From positions 101,828 through 165,827 of the forward strand of contig NZ_KE387238.1 in the NCBI RefSeq assembly GCF_000430765.1: a stretch of DNA of 64,000 nucleotides, read 5' to 3'. Below, one piece after another: positions 1 through 7,692 of the stretch. A program made the translations under genes and the position numbers. How positions within the stretch are numbered: position 1 is the first letter of the stretch; each line of letters starts with the position of its first letter. The notes below the pieces were generated by a model. That model saw only the letters and a program-made list of their open reading frames with translations, was not told where the DNA came from and ran no database searches. The DNA is from Peribacillus kribbensis DSM 17871. Lineage in GTDB: Bacteria; Bacillota; Bacilli; Bacillales; DSM-1321.

Positions 1-124
1 CCAGGTTCGGACTACTTTGATTCCTTTGCCTCTCAACTTGTCCGAAGGCGCTCCAGGTTCGGACTACTTTGACTCCATTGCCTCTCAACTTGTCCGAAGG
101 CGCTCCAGGTTCGGACTACTTTGG
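1..124. repeat. 52-bp tandem repeat, left-truncated by window
   Basis: Copies start at 1, 53 and 105, giving a period of exactly 52 bp; the third copy decays after about 20 bp. Each junction holds the inverted repeat TCCGAA - 11 nt - TTCGGA, so every unit can form a small hairpin. Copies 1 and 2 differ at only a few positions. It lies beyond the ilvE terminator and no coding frame explains it. It probably continues outside the window. Function unknown; an intergenic REP-like or minisatellite element is the simplest reading. Confidence 0.8.
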
Positions 125-166
125 TGCCTTTCCCTCCAAGCACACTGCTTTCCGGAAACGCATAAA

Positions 167-245
167 AGAGCCAGCCCCGTCCCGCTGCAGTCTGAATCAT
201 TCTTAACGATTCAGGCTTCAGCAAAAGACAGGTACTGGCTCCTCT
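167..245 (-). terminator. Terminator-like structure after ilvE
   Basis: On the minus strand GAGCCAG (near 242) pairs with CTGGCTC (near 168), followed by TTTTAT. Inside lies a second hairpin, CTGAATC/GATTCAG. It begins just after the ilvE stop codon, so it is read as the ilvE terminator. Confidence 0.5.
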
Positions 246-259
246 AAAAATCTCCTCTA

Positions 260-1348
260 TTATACATAAATCTTTTCATTCTGTACTTCGCGCACCCAGC
301 CGAATGGGTCTTCGATTTCGCCATTCTGGATGCCTGTGAGAGTTTCATAGACTCTCTGTGATAGTTCACCTGTTTCTCCCCCAGAGATAAGCAGGCTTTC
401 CCCTTTCCAAAGCAGTTCCCCAACCGGGGAGATAACGGCGGCTGTGCCTGTACCAAAGGCTTCCTCAAGTGTGCCGGCTTTGTGGGCTTCGTATATTTCC
501 TCTAAAGAGATTCTGCGCTCGGAAACCGGTACTCCCCAATAGGTTAATAATTGAATAATCGAGTTCCGGGTAACACCATCAAGAATGCTTCCGTTCAAGG
601 CAGGCGTAATGACTTCTCCGTTTATTTTAAAGAAGATGTTCATGCTTCCGACTTCTTCGATATATTTTTTTTCGATGCCATCAAGCCACAATACTTGTGC
701 ACAGCCGGTGGCATCCGCGTTTTCCTGGGCTTTTAAGCTGGCGGCGTAGTTCCCGCCTGTCTTTGCGCTGCCGGTGCCTCCCTTGACTGCACGGACATAT
801 TCCTGTTCCACACCAATTTTAACCGGCTTGATGCCTTCCTTATAATAAGATCCAACCGGAGAAAGGATGATCATGAATTTGAAATGCCTTGATGGCGCCA
901 CACCCAGGTATGGTTCGGTTGAGATAACGAAAGGCCTGATATAAAGGGATGTGCCGGGTGCTTTCGGGATCCAGTCCTGATCAATATTAATCAGCTTTTC
1001 CAGCGCCTCCAGGGCAAACTCTTCGTCAATATGCGGGATGCATAGCCGATCATGGGAAATGTTCATTCTCTGGAAGTTTTTCTCCGGTCTGAACAGCAGA
1101 ATCCTTTCGCCCTTTGTATATGCCTTCAGTCCTTCAAAAACAGTCTGGCCATAATGGAAAACCATTGAAGATGGATCAAGCGCAATCTTTCCGTAAGGGA
1201 CGATTTTGGCATCATGCCAGCCGATTCCTTCCGTATAGTCCATCACAAACATATGATCAGTAAAGTTTCTCCCAAAGATCAACTGGTCAGATTGCGGCTT
1301 TTCTTTTCTTGCTGTGCTTAGTTCTACTTTGATTGTATGGCCATTCAT
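260..1348 (-). CDS. ilvE: Branched-chain amino acid aminotransferase
   Basis: Catalyses PLP-dependent transamination between branched-chain 2-oxo acids and glutamate, the last step of Leu/Ile/Val synthesis; cytosolic. The 362-residue length and sequence fit fold-type IV aminotransferases (BCAT group II). The PLP lysine lies in the motif SAKTGGNYAAS near residue 200, and EEVGSMNIFF and the GTGTAA phosphate-binding turn are present. The start has a strong ribosome site (AGGAGG, 6 nt before ATG). A sigma-A promoter lies directly upstream (1390-1418). No leader with T-box features was seen between promoter and start, so regulation is likely at initiation (inference). Monocistronic. Confidence 0.95.
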   Translation of the reverse strand: MNGHTIKVELSTARKEKPQSDQLIFGRNFTDHMFVMDYTEGIGWHDAKIVPYGKIALDPSSMVFHYGQTVFEGLKAYTKGERILLFRPEKNFQRMNISHDRLCIPHIDEEFALEALEKLINIDQDWIPKAPGTSLYIRPFVISTEPYLGVAPSRHFKFMIILSPVGSYYKEGIKPVKIGVEQEYVRAVKGGTGSAKTGGNYAASLKAQENADATGCAQVLWLDGIEKKYIEEVGSMNIFFKINGEVITPALNGSILDGVTRNSIIQLLTYWGVPVSERRISLEEIYEAHKAGTLEEAFGTGTAAVISPVGELLWKGESLLISGGETGELSQRVYETLTGIQNGEIEDPFGWVREVQNEKIYV

Positions 1349-1389
1349 ATTACTGCCTCCTGTTTTATGTGAAAAATTTAATAAAACTT

Positions 1390-1418
1390 ATTTTACTCCT
1401 AGTTTTCATCTATATCAA
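1390..1418 (-). promoter_or_regulatory. Sigma-A promoter of ilvE
   Basis: On the minus strand TTGATA (1418-1413), exactly 17 nt, then TAAAAT (1395-1390). Good match to consensus; the leader to the ilvE start would be about 35 nt. Confidence 0.6.
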
Positions 1419-1465
1419 TGCTTTAACGTAAAAAAAAGAGCAAATTTACTGAATTTTTTGCAAAC

Positions 1466-1530
1466 AATAAAACCGGCTTTCCATCTATCCAGCAGAAATA
1501 GCCTGAATAGCGGTGCCGGCTGGTTTTATT
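1466..1530 (-). terminator. Terminator after the 131-aa gene
   Basis: A stem containing GCCGG (near 1515) and CCGGC (near 1473) with flanking AAAACC/GGTTTT is followed on the minus strand by TTTTATTGTTT. It overlaps the stop codon of the upstream hypothetical gene and insulates ilvE. Confidence 0.55.
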
Positions 1531-1921
1531 TTTCTTTCACCACAATCGCCGCGGTTATTTTCCTGATGATGCACTCTTCCAGATCGGTCGGCTCCAAGAA
1601 ACCAAGCGTTATGGCTGACTTTATTTTCTCGTCATGCGGCCTTCTTACAATTTCAATACAGTCCGTTAAATTCATTTTCTCCAGGAGCTCTATGGTCGAT
1701 TGCACCTGATAGGATTCAGCCTTCCTGACCTGCCGCTGGAGCTTGTAGCGCGGGAACTCAAGCTCTCCCCTGCCCTCCCTGCCGACTGCCTGGTCAAAAT
1801 AACAGTGAAAGCTATTCTTTAATTCATTCATCTCTTTTTCAATCTGCTTTGATTGTTTATGCAGTTCATGATAGCGGGAAACCATATACTCTGTAATGAC
1901 GGTATCCATATTTTTTTCCAT
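1526..1921 (-). CDS. Hypothetical protein, coiled-coil, 131 aa
   Basis: Not recognised. The start at 1921 is preferred over the upstream ATG at 1939 because it has GGAGGGG immediately upstream with proper spacing. The N-terminal half (to about residue 45) is rich in charged residues and heptad-like (HELHKQSKQIEKEMNELKNS), predicting a coiled coil. The rest contains alternating basic and hydrophobic stretches (YKLQRQVRK) and an acidic C-terminal helix. The layout, a coiled coil followed by a small alpha/beta domain, is loosely like phage Gp157/Gam-type proteins, but the likeness is too weak to name it. Monocistronic with its own terminator; no signal peptide or membrane segment. Confidence 0.7.
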   Translation of the reverse strand: MEKNMDTVITEYMVSRYHELHKQSKQIEKEMNELKNSFHCYFDQAVGREGRGELEFPRYKLQRQVRKAESYQVQSTIELLEKMNLTDCIEIVRRPHDEKIKSAITLGFLEPTDLEECIIRKITAAIVVKEK

Positions 1922-1978
1922 TTGTCCCCTCCGCCGCATAGTTTATTCTAGTTTATGGGGGAATGGGACCATATAGAA

Positions 1979-2956
1979 CTATCTTGGTTCATTGGCATGC
2001 CTGCCCCAATTGGACACTCCATCATCCTCGTCAAGCTCAATGGTCACATCCGTTACTCCTCTTTGGGCCAAGATTTTCTCTTCGATCCGGTCTTTTATAT
2101 CATCGGCTTCAGCAAAGGAGATAGCAGGGTTGATCTCAATTTCAAGTTCAACATGAAGTTCATCGCCTTCCTTAATGACCGCAATTTCTCCAACATCCTT
2201 TACATCGGGGTCATTGATCACCAGCTCACCGATTCTCTGCTCCATTTCATCATCGGCTTCCCCTAGTACGCCTCGGGCATTATCCAAAAATACCTTTCCG
2301 ACAACAAGGAACATCATGATTCCAATAAGAATGGATGCGATTCCTTCTGCCTGATGGAACGGAGTATAGTGGGAAAGCAGAACAGCTGCTATCGCCAGGA
2401 TCCCGCCTAAAGTAGCGACAGAGTCCTCCATAAAAACGAGCTTAGTAGCCGGCTTTCCTCGTTTCACATTGGCAAAGCTCTTAGCAAGAATATCAAAGCC
2501 TGTTGCCTTGGTATCGGTTTCGTGAAGGATTTCCTTCATCGCCTTGAAAAGGACGGATGCTTCAAGGCAGGTGGCTGCAGCAAGGATGATCACGTTAATC
2601 AAAAGACCTTTTGACTCTGTCGGGTGGATAATGTGCTTATACCCTTCCACTATCGTTTCATAGGCCATGATCCCAACGATTAATACGGCTCCGAGAAGAA
2701 CAAGATGAACCAGTCTGCCAAAGCCGCCGGGAAATCTTTCTGTCGGAGCCCTTTTACTGAGCGCCGAGCCGGTAAAAACAAAGAATTGGTTGGCTGCATC
2801 ACCTAAACTGTGCATGGTTTCCGCGAACATTGCCACATTGCCGGTAAATATAAAAGCTGCACCCTTGATCACGGCAATCACCGCATTGACAATGGCAGCA
2901 ACCATTGCAGACCTATTCCCTTTCTTTAATAACTGAAAAAACCCATTCACATTCAT
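1979..2956 (-). CDS. Cation diffusion facilitator (CDF) transporter
   Basis: Proton-coupled export of divalent metal ions across the cytoplasmic membrane. About 325 residues with five to six membrane segments, the last near residue 210, and an acidic C-terminal cytosolic domain. The second membrane helix carries the CDF metal motif HSLGD (HxxxD) in AETMHSLGDAANQ; the fifth carries EDSVATLGG. The RFPGGFGR stretch and helix order resemble the SLC30A9/ZnT9-like branch of the family. The frame is open to 3154, but the start at 2956 has an AGAGGG site and begins the family-typical N-terminus; the extra 66 codons resemble no CDF protein. The metal cannot be told from sequence. Possibly Zn, Fe or Mn. 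Confidence 0.88.
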   Translation of the reverse strand: MNVNGFFQLLKKGNRSAMVAAIVNAVIAVIKGAAFIFTGNVAMFAETMHSLGDAANQFFVFTGSALSKRAPTERFPGGFGRLVHLVLLGAVLIVGIMAYETIVEGYKHIIHPTESKGLLINVIILAAATCLEASVLFKAMKEILHETDTKATGFDILAKSFANVKRGKPATKLVFMEDSVATLGGILAIAAVLLSHYTPFHQAEGIASILIGIMMFLVVGKVFLDNARGVLGEADDEMEQRIGELVINDPDVKDVGEIAVIKEGDELHVELEIEINPAISFAEADDIKDRIEEKILAQRGVTDVTIELDEDDGVSNWGRHANEPR

Positions 2957-3044
2957 CCCTCTTTCTGTATAACAACCGCTACTAGTATTCTCTTTCCCGA
3001 GGAGGGATATGAAAAAACATAAATTCATTGATGCCTGACACAAT

Positions 3045-3096
3045 AAAAAAAAGCCATTGACCAAGGTCCGGTTCCGGACATGCAGAGTCAATGGCT
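3045..3096 (-). terminator. Rho-independent terminator of the lgt-like operon
   Basis: Perfect 10-bp stem AGCCATTGAC (minus strand 3096-3087) with GTCAATGGCT (3061-3052), followed by TTTTTTT on the minus strand. It ends the three-gene operon 5604 to 3141. Confidence 0.85.
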
Positions 3097-3140
3097 GTGT
3101 CTGCCATTTATCAATCAAACATCGGCGGAATTCTAGCCCA

Positions 3141-3425
3141 TTATCCCAGACCATAGATGATCAGTCCAAAGCAGGCCGCGAATACCAGAAGGGCAAACCC
3201 CAGTAATATGATCAAACCGATGGCTGTATATTTTCTTTTTTTCATAAAAAAATATACGATGACCCCTATCTGGAGAATGAACCCAACGAGGAGAAAATAG
3301 ATCCAGCCAGAGAGAGCTGCACAGAAACTGATAAATTGAATCAAGACTCCAATCCCGATCCCTGCCCATACACTGCCCTGCTCCCCTGCATCCTTCTGCG
3401 GCCCCTTCCATTCATTTCCGCTCAC
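3141..3425 (-). CDS. Small membrane protein, third gene of Lgt-like/radical SAM operon
   Basis: About 94 residues with a soluble polar N-terminus of about 20 residues, then three hydrophobic segments (near residues 20-40, 42-60 and 67-92) and a short KKRK basic loop between the second and third. Family not recognised. A GTG start at 3425 is chosen because AAGGGGTGG lies 5 nt upstream; a GTG at 3434 would sit directly on the ribosome site. It begins within 20 bp of the radical SAM stop and is followed by a strong terminator, so it is the last gene of a three-gene operon. Its role is unknown; the company it keeps suggests work on membrane lipids or lipoproteins (inference). Confidence 0.7.
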   Translation of the reverse strand: MSGNEWKGPQKDAGEQGSVWAGIGIGVLIQFISFCAALSGWIYFLLVGFILQIGVIVYFFMKKRKYTAIGLIILLGFALLVFAACFGLIIYGLG

Positions 3426-3440
3426 ATGCTCCACCCCTTG

Positions 3441-4865
3441 TTAAAAAGACTTTGAAGACTCTCTTCCCATCATGATTTCTTCCCGGATTTTCATAAGCTC
3501 CTTCTCCTTATCATCGCGGTAAAACAGGTTATAGGTATCAAATGGAATGATCCGTCCATCTGGATGGGCAATGTGCACACAAGATTTCTTTACAGAACGC
3601 ACATCAAAATTATAGGCATCCTGGAATTGCATGATAATGACACGGAATACATTATCATACCCGATGTCGCCTGGCAGGTTCACTCTTGGCAGACAGCAGA
3701 GCAGGTCTTTTAACGCCATCGATGACGAATCTGGTGAATGATTCAAGGAAAAAAGCGTAAAGATCATATTCCGGATATTTTCATCCTGTTCGAAGACAAT
3801 GGTATTCCTCTCTCCTTCAAGCAAAATGTTTTTATCCACCATCCCGGTGAGCGGCGTGACTTTTCCGTCCTTTTTGAAGGCGTATCCCATGGCAAGAGAA
3901 TCAGGATGGCAGGGTACAGGTACCATGTCCTTTTCCCCGAACACACCGGATTGGTCAATAATCAGCTGACGGACCTCGCTCAGTGTAAGCCTGTCAGTTT
4001 CAGGGTCGAAGTTCTCAAGCCTTCCGGCACTCTGAATCGGCTGCAGGGTTACCCCCCGGACGCATGTCTGCTTTAAGCCGTATTGGATGATGCTGCCCAC
4101 TTCATGATCGTTCAAGCCCTTCTTGAGCACCACAACCAGCGTAGTGGAGATATTGAATTCATTCAGGTGGTCGATTGCTTTTTGGCGCACTTCCCTTAAA
4201 TCGGCCCCGCGGAGCTCTTCCAGTGCTTCACCTTCAAAACTGTCAAACTGAAGATAAATTTCAAATCCCGGCTTATATTCAGCGAGACGTTTCACAAATT
4301 CCCTGTCATTTGCGATCCGCAGCCCATTCGTGTTGACCATGATATGCTTCACTGGCTTTTCTTTGATTCTGTCGAGAATTTCAAAGAATTGCGGATGAAT
4401 GGTGGGTTCGCCGCCGCTGACCTGGATGATATCAGGCTCCTTTTCATTTGCGACGATGGAATCCAGCATAAATTGAATCTGTTCCAGGGAACGGAAGCTC
4501 CCTTTATGCGGAGAGGATTCCGCAAAACAGATCGGACATTTCAAATTACAGCGTTCCGTAATTTCCAGCAGGGTCAGACAGCTGTGCTGCTCATGGTCAG
4601 GGCACAGACCGCAGTCATAGGGACAGCCATACTTGACCGGTGTGTTCCACCTGTGAGGCATTTCAGATGGCTTAATAAAATCCCTGCACAGTTTATAGTA
4701 GTCAATATCCGTCGAGATGAGGATTTTCTCTCTTCCGTGTGTCATGCACGTTTTCACCATATAGACATTTTCATTTTCAAAAATGATCTTCGCTTCCACT
4801 TTGCGCAGGCATGTCGAGCATATGCTGATCGTCAAATCATAATATGTGTAAGGTCTGTTCGGCAT
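3441..4865 (-). CDS. Radical SAM protein of the COG1964 (MJ0619/Tes-like) group
   Basis: A 474-residue radical SAM enzyme. The N-terminus has a rubredoxin-like or zinc-ribbon cysteine pair (CSTC near 16-19) and a CMTHG motif; then CPYDCGLCPDHEQHSC (about 82-97), followed by the radical SAM cluster motif CNLKCPIC (CxxxCxxC, about 107-114) that ligates the 4Fe-4S cluster binding S-adenosylmethionine, and the SGGEPTIHP SAM-binding strand. This cysteine-rich N-terminus plus CxxxCxxC layout is typical of COG1964, which includes MJ0619 and tetraether lipid synthase; exact substrate unknown here. Its start overlaps the end of the Lgt-like gene by 29 bp and has AAAGGGGG upstream, indicating translational coupling. 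A lipid-modifying reaction is a plausible inference from both family and neighbour. Confidence 0.85.
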   Translation of the reverse strand: MPNRPYTYYDLTISICSTCLRKVEAKIIFENENVYMVKTCMTHGREKILISTDIDYYKLCRDFIKPSEMPHRWNTPVKYGCPYDCGLCPDHEQHSCLTLLEITERCNLKCPICFAESSPHKGSFRSLEQIQFMLDSIVANEKEPDIIQVSGGEPTIHPQFFEILDRIKEKPVKHIMVNTNGLRIANDREFVKRLAEYKPGFEIYLQFDSFEGEALEELRGADLREVRQKAIDHLNEFNISTTLVVVLKKGLNDHEVGSIIQYGLKQTCVRGVTLQPIQSAGRLENFDPETDRLTLSEVRQLIIDQSGVFGEKDMVPVPCHPDSLAMGYAFKKDGKVTPLTGMVDKNILLEGERNTIVFEQDENIRNMIFTLFSLNHSPDSSSMALKDLLCCLPRVNLPGDIGYDNVFRVIIMQFQDAYNFDVRSVKKSCVHIAHPDGRIIPFDTYNLFYRDDKEKELMKIREEIMMGRESSKSF

Positions 4866-5604
4866 TCGGGGGATCCCCCTTTAATTTTAGTGTTTTAATC
4901 ATCAATGGAACATAATAAAAAATCCCCGCCGCACAGGCAATCTGGATATTATTCAAATGAAAATAAGGATGCGGAGTGGGCTTGATAAAGTCAATGACAA
5001 ACCTGAATATCAAATAACTAAGCATGAACAGCTGGAACAAATAACCGTTCCATAACAACTTTTTCTTTCCTTTGATCATGAATAAGACGGACGCAAGACC
5101 GAATAAAAAGACAATCTCATACAGCTGTGTGGGATGCCTCTTGATTCCATCCCCGAAATCTACTCCCGTGATCCAGCTGGTCTGAGTCCCATATGTATGG
5201 TCATCCATACCGGTTAAGAAGCAGCCGATCCGCCCAATCATCATTCCCACAGCCAGAGGGAGGACGAAATCGTCTCCTGTGGAGCTTTTCCAGCCGATGA
5301 TGAGCTTTGCTGTCTCCACACCAATTAATCCGCCCAGCAAGCCTCCCACGATCGTTTTTCCTTCCATAAGATAAACAAAATCATGCCAATAATGAAGCGT
5401 TTTAACCGGATCCTCAAGCCAATACACAAATTTGGAGCCCAGGAAAGCCCCGAAAATCGCTCCCACTACCACCCACAGTGCCGCCTCCATCGGAAGCTTC
5501 TCTTTATTCCGTGTATATAAATACACCCTGAATCCTATAAAATAAGACAAAGACTCAAAAAGAAAGTGTGGATGGATCCCAAAAATATAAACGGGAAATG
5601 TCAT
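4837..5604 (-). CDS. Divergent Lgt-like (prolipoprotein diacylglyceryl transferase family) membrane protein
   Basis: A 255-residue polytopic membrane protein with seven or so hydrophobic segments. It keeps the family landmarks GGLLGG, a GRIGCF signature (the arginine equals the catalytic-region Arg of Lgt), HPTQLYE and a C-terminal FRFVID. It departs from true Lgt: the usual GNF is GCF and the following N-Q-E block is replaced. It is therefore probably not the housekeeping Lgt but a paralog with a changed substrate (inference). It is first in an operon with a COG1964 radical SAM enzyme and a small membrane protein. Ribosome site AAAGGA is 11 nt before the ATG. Confidence 0.8.
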   Translation of the reverse strand: MTFPVYIFGIHPHFLFESLSYFIGFRVYLYTRNKEKLPMEAALWVVVGAIFGAFLGSKFVYWLEDPVKTLHYWHDFVYLMEGKTIVGGLLGGLIGVETAKLIIGWKSSTGDDFVLPLAVGMMIGRIGCFLTGMDDHTYGTQTSWITGVDFGDGIKRHPTQLYEIVFLFGLASVLFMIKGKKKLLWNGYLFQLFMLSYLIFRFVIDFIKPTPHPYFHLNNIQIACAAGIFYYVPLMIKTLKLKGDPPNAEQTLHIL

Positions 5605-5817
5605 TGACGATCAAATCCTTTCCTGGCTGCTCCAAATTCAGTATTGCTCTCACAGCATATTTATTTTTGGAAAATTTACGAGTATACTAGTATTGTATAG
5701 GAAATTACTGGTTAAAAAAACAAAAAACTCAAAACCTCTTACATTAAGATTTTTTAAGAGAGAAGGCCTACCATAGGGACTGGAAAAGCAAGAATAGATC
5801 ATCCGGGGGTTGGTTCG

Positions 5818-6279
5818 TTGTTTAAAATATTTCTTTATAATTGGCAGGTTCGGGAGGACTGGTTCTCCTGGTGTGAAAAGATTCCATTGGAAGAATTAAC
5901 AAAAAAACGGCATGGAGGCATGGGGAGCTTTCTTCATAATTTATTTCATGTGATCGATTGTGAGCAGATTTGGGTGAATCAGATGCTGGGGAAGCCCGTA
6001 CTCCAGAAAGATACAGGGAGTGTCCCTGCACTGGAGGAAGTGAAGGATTATTCAGGATCGACTAGATCTGTGACCATGGACCTTCTGAATTCCCATGAAG
6101 GCTTTGAAGAAAAATTTTTAAACCTCAAGAGAAAGGACGGCAGTATAGATAAAGTTTCCTATATAAAAGTATTAAGCCATATCGCCTCTCATGAAGTCCA
6201 CCATATCGGCCAATTGTCTGTATGGGCCAGGGAGATGGGGATGAAACCCGTGTCTTCTGATCTTATTTTTCGTACATAG
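5818..6279 (+). CDS. DinB family metal-binding protein
   Basis: A 153-residue four-helix-bundle protein of the DinB/YfiT superfamily, usually metal-dependent thiol transferases or hydrolases; many members have no known reaction. The metal triad is visible: a histidine in FLHNLFHVIDCEQ (near residue 46) and HxxxH in HIASHEVHHIGQL (near 125-133), with the family-typical HHIGQL ending. The start is TTG with a G-rich site (GGGGG) about 9 nt upstream; no better in-frame ATG lies near. Monocistronic, divergent from the Lgt-like operon, and ends in a bidirectional terminator shared with pyrB. Confidence 0.85.
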   Translation: MFKIFLYNWQVREDWFSWCEKIPLEELTKKRHGGMGSFLHNLFHVIDCEQIWVNQMLGKPVLQKDTGSVPALEEVKDYSGSTRSVTMDLLNSHEGFEEKFLNLKRKDGSIDKVSYIKVLSHIASHEVHHIGQLSVWAREMGMKPVSSDLIFRT

Positions 6280-6351
6280 TACATGGAAATCCGGGCAGTT
6301 ATCTGCTGCCAATGCCAACAGAGTTCACAAATTTTTGAGAAAACTAGATAT

Positions 6352-6386
6352 ATAAAAAAAGACGTATGACCATTCATACGTCTTTT
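6352..6386. terminator. Bidirectional terminator between dinB-like gene and pyrB
   Basis: 9-bp stem AGACGTATG/CATACGTCT (6360-6368 and 6374-6382) with A-run on the left and TTTTA on the right, so it can stop transcription from both convergent genes. Confidence 0.8.
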
Positions 6387-6437
6387 AATACGCAAGCTGT
6401 CCGGCTTTTTTTATTGATGAAATAAGAAAATAGTTTC

Positions 6438-7394
6438 TTATCTAGACAACGCAGCCATTTCTTTTTCGGCAGGAATTCCCTCGAAACATTTCTCCAGCAG
6501 GGCCATTCGGATGAACAGCCCATTTCTCGCCTGCCTGAAGTAAGCTGCCCGCGGGTCCTGGTCCACTTCCTTTTCGATTTCCCCTGCACGCGGCAGCGGA
6601 TGGAGGATCGTGCAGGTGCTTTTCATATGTTTTAAAAGCTCCTCTGTAATGATATATTTCCCTTCAGCGAGCTTATAATCTTCTTCGTTATCAAATCGTT
6701 CCTTCTGGATACGGGTCTGATAAATCACATCGGCAGCTCGGACCGCAGCGTGGAGATCCGTTTCTTCAGAGTAGGATACTCCTTTTGCATACAAATACTC
6801 TGTAACATAGGGAGGAATCTGTACATTGGAAGGAGCCGTAAAGGTGATATGGACATTTTTATAGTTTGCCAGCAAATAGGAAAGAGAATGGACTGTCCGG
6901 CCGTATTTCAGATCCCCGACCATGACCACATGAATATGATCAAGGGTCCCCAGTTCCTTTTTGATGGTATACACATCCAGAAGTGCCTGTGTGGGATGCT
7001 CGCCTCCCCCATCTCCCGCATTGATAACCGGGACAGATGCCACAGCAGCAGCCCTTTCTGCGGCTCCTATATCCGTATGGCGCATCACAATGACATCACA
7101 ATATTGAGAGACGACCTGAATGGTATCCTCAAGAGTTTCTCCTTTGGTCGCAGATGAAAATTGTCCGGCGTTTTCAGTACCGATCACCTTGCCTCCAAGC
7201 CGTGAAATCGCTGATTCAAAGGATAATCTTGTTCGTGTGCTTGGTTCAAAAAAGAGAGTTGTCATGATCTTACTGGAAAACTGGGTGTTTCCTCCGCTTT
7301 TGACCACCGCTTCCATCCGGTCTGCCCGCACAAAAAGGTCCTCAAGGGAAGTACGGTCATATTGTTTGGCCCCTATTACGTGATATAGCTTCAT
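6438..7394 (-). CDS. pyrB: Aspartate carbamoyltransferase catalytic chain
   Basis: Condenses carbamoyl phosphate and L-aspartate, the second step of de novo pyrimidine synthesis; cytosolic trimer. 318 residues, the usual length for the catalytic chain. The carbamoyl-phosphate loop FFEPSTRTRLSFE is near residues 49-61, HPTQALLD near 138-145 and the HPLPR substrate loop near 266-270. It stands alone rather than inside a pyr operon but has a PyrR-type leader (7400-7612) and its own promoter, so it should follow pyrimidine levels independently. No pyrI regulatory chain is present, as expected in Bacillaceae. Confidence 0.95.
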   Translation of the reverse strand: MKLYHVIGAKQYDRTSLEDLFVRADRMEAVVKSGGNTQFSSKIMTTLFFEPSTRTRLSFESAISRLGGKVIGTENAGQFSSATKGETLEDTIQVVSQYCDVIVMRHTDIGAAERAAAVASVPVINAGDGGGEHPTQALLDVYTIKKELGTLDHIHVVMVGDLKYGRTVHSLSYLLANYKNVHITFTAPSNVQIPPYVTEYLYAKGVSYSEETDLHAAVRAADVIYQTRIQKERFDNEEDYKLAEGKYIITEELLKHMKSTCTILHPLPRAGEIEKEVDQDPRAAYFRQARNGLFIRMALLEKCFEGIPAEKEMAALSR

Positions 7395-7399
7395 TTAAT

Positions 7400-7612
7400 T
7401 TTCCTCCCGGCTGATGTTTTTTTGGTGATCAACCTTTAAATCTCCATAAAAAAAGCTTCCTGCCATAGAGAGACAGGAAGCTGCTGCTTGTAAAGTAACT
7501 GAATGCAAAGGACCCTGTTCGATACCTGAAAAAGGCAGACCGATCCTATTCGTTACTTACCTTGCTAGTCTCTCTGGACTATATTTAAAGGTAATTCATT
7601 ATTCAATTTGGT
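7400..7612 (-). promoter_or_regulatory. PyrR-dependent attenuator leader of pyrB
   Basis: On the minus strand the leader holds a PyrR-binding loop, AGTCCAGAGAGACTAGCAAG (near 7582-7562), close to the PyrR consensus. Downstream a strong terminator hairpin forms, AGCTTCCTG/CAGGAAGCT (7454-7462 with 7474-7482) followed by TTTTTTT, just before the pyrB ribosome site. In this known mechanism UMP-bound PyrR stabilises the anti-antiterminator, so the terminator forms and pyrB is off. Confidence 0.85.
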
Positions 7613-7619
7613 TAATGTG

Positions 7620-7649
7620 ATTATGACATACTGCCTTTTCAACTGTCAA
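7620..7649 (-). promoter_or_regulatory. Sigma-A promoter of pyrB leader
   Basis: Minus strand TTGACA (7649-7644), 18 nt, CATAAT (7625-7620). It sits just upstream of the PyrR leader. Confidence 0.65.
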
Positions 7650-7653
7650 TCCA

Positions 7654-7683
7654 TAAAAAAACCGGGACCTTGACGTCCCGGCT
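7654..7683 (-). terminator. Terminator of trhO
   Basis: Stem CCGGGAC/GTCCCGG (7662-7668 with 7675-7681); the A-run on its left gives a U tail on the minus strand. It falls right after the trhO stop codon, adjacent to the pyrB promoter. Confidence 0.85.
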
Positions 7684-7692
7684 GTTTTTCCA

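Noticed and set aside
1-124. CRISPR array
   Set aside because: The copies are direct tandem units of 52 bp with no unique spacers between.
1349-1389. T-box leader before ilvE
   Set aside because: The gap between promoter and start is only about 35 nt, too short for a T-box.
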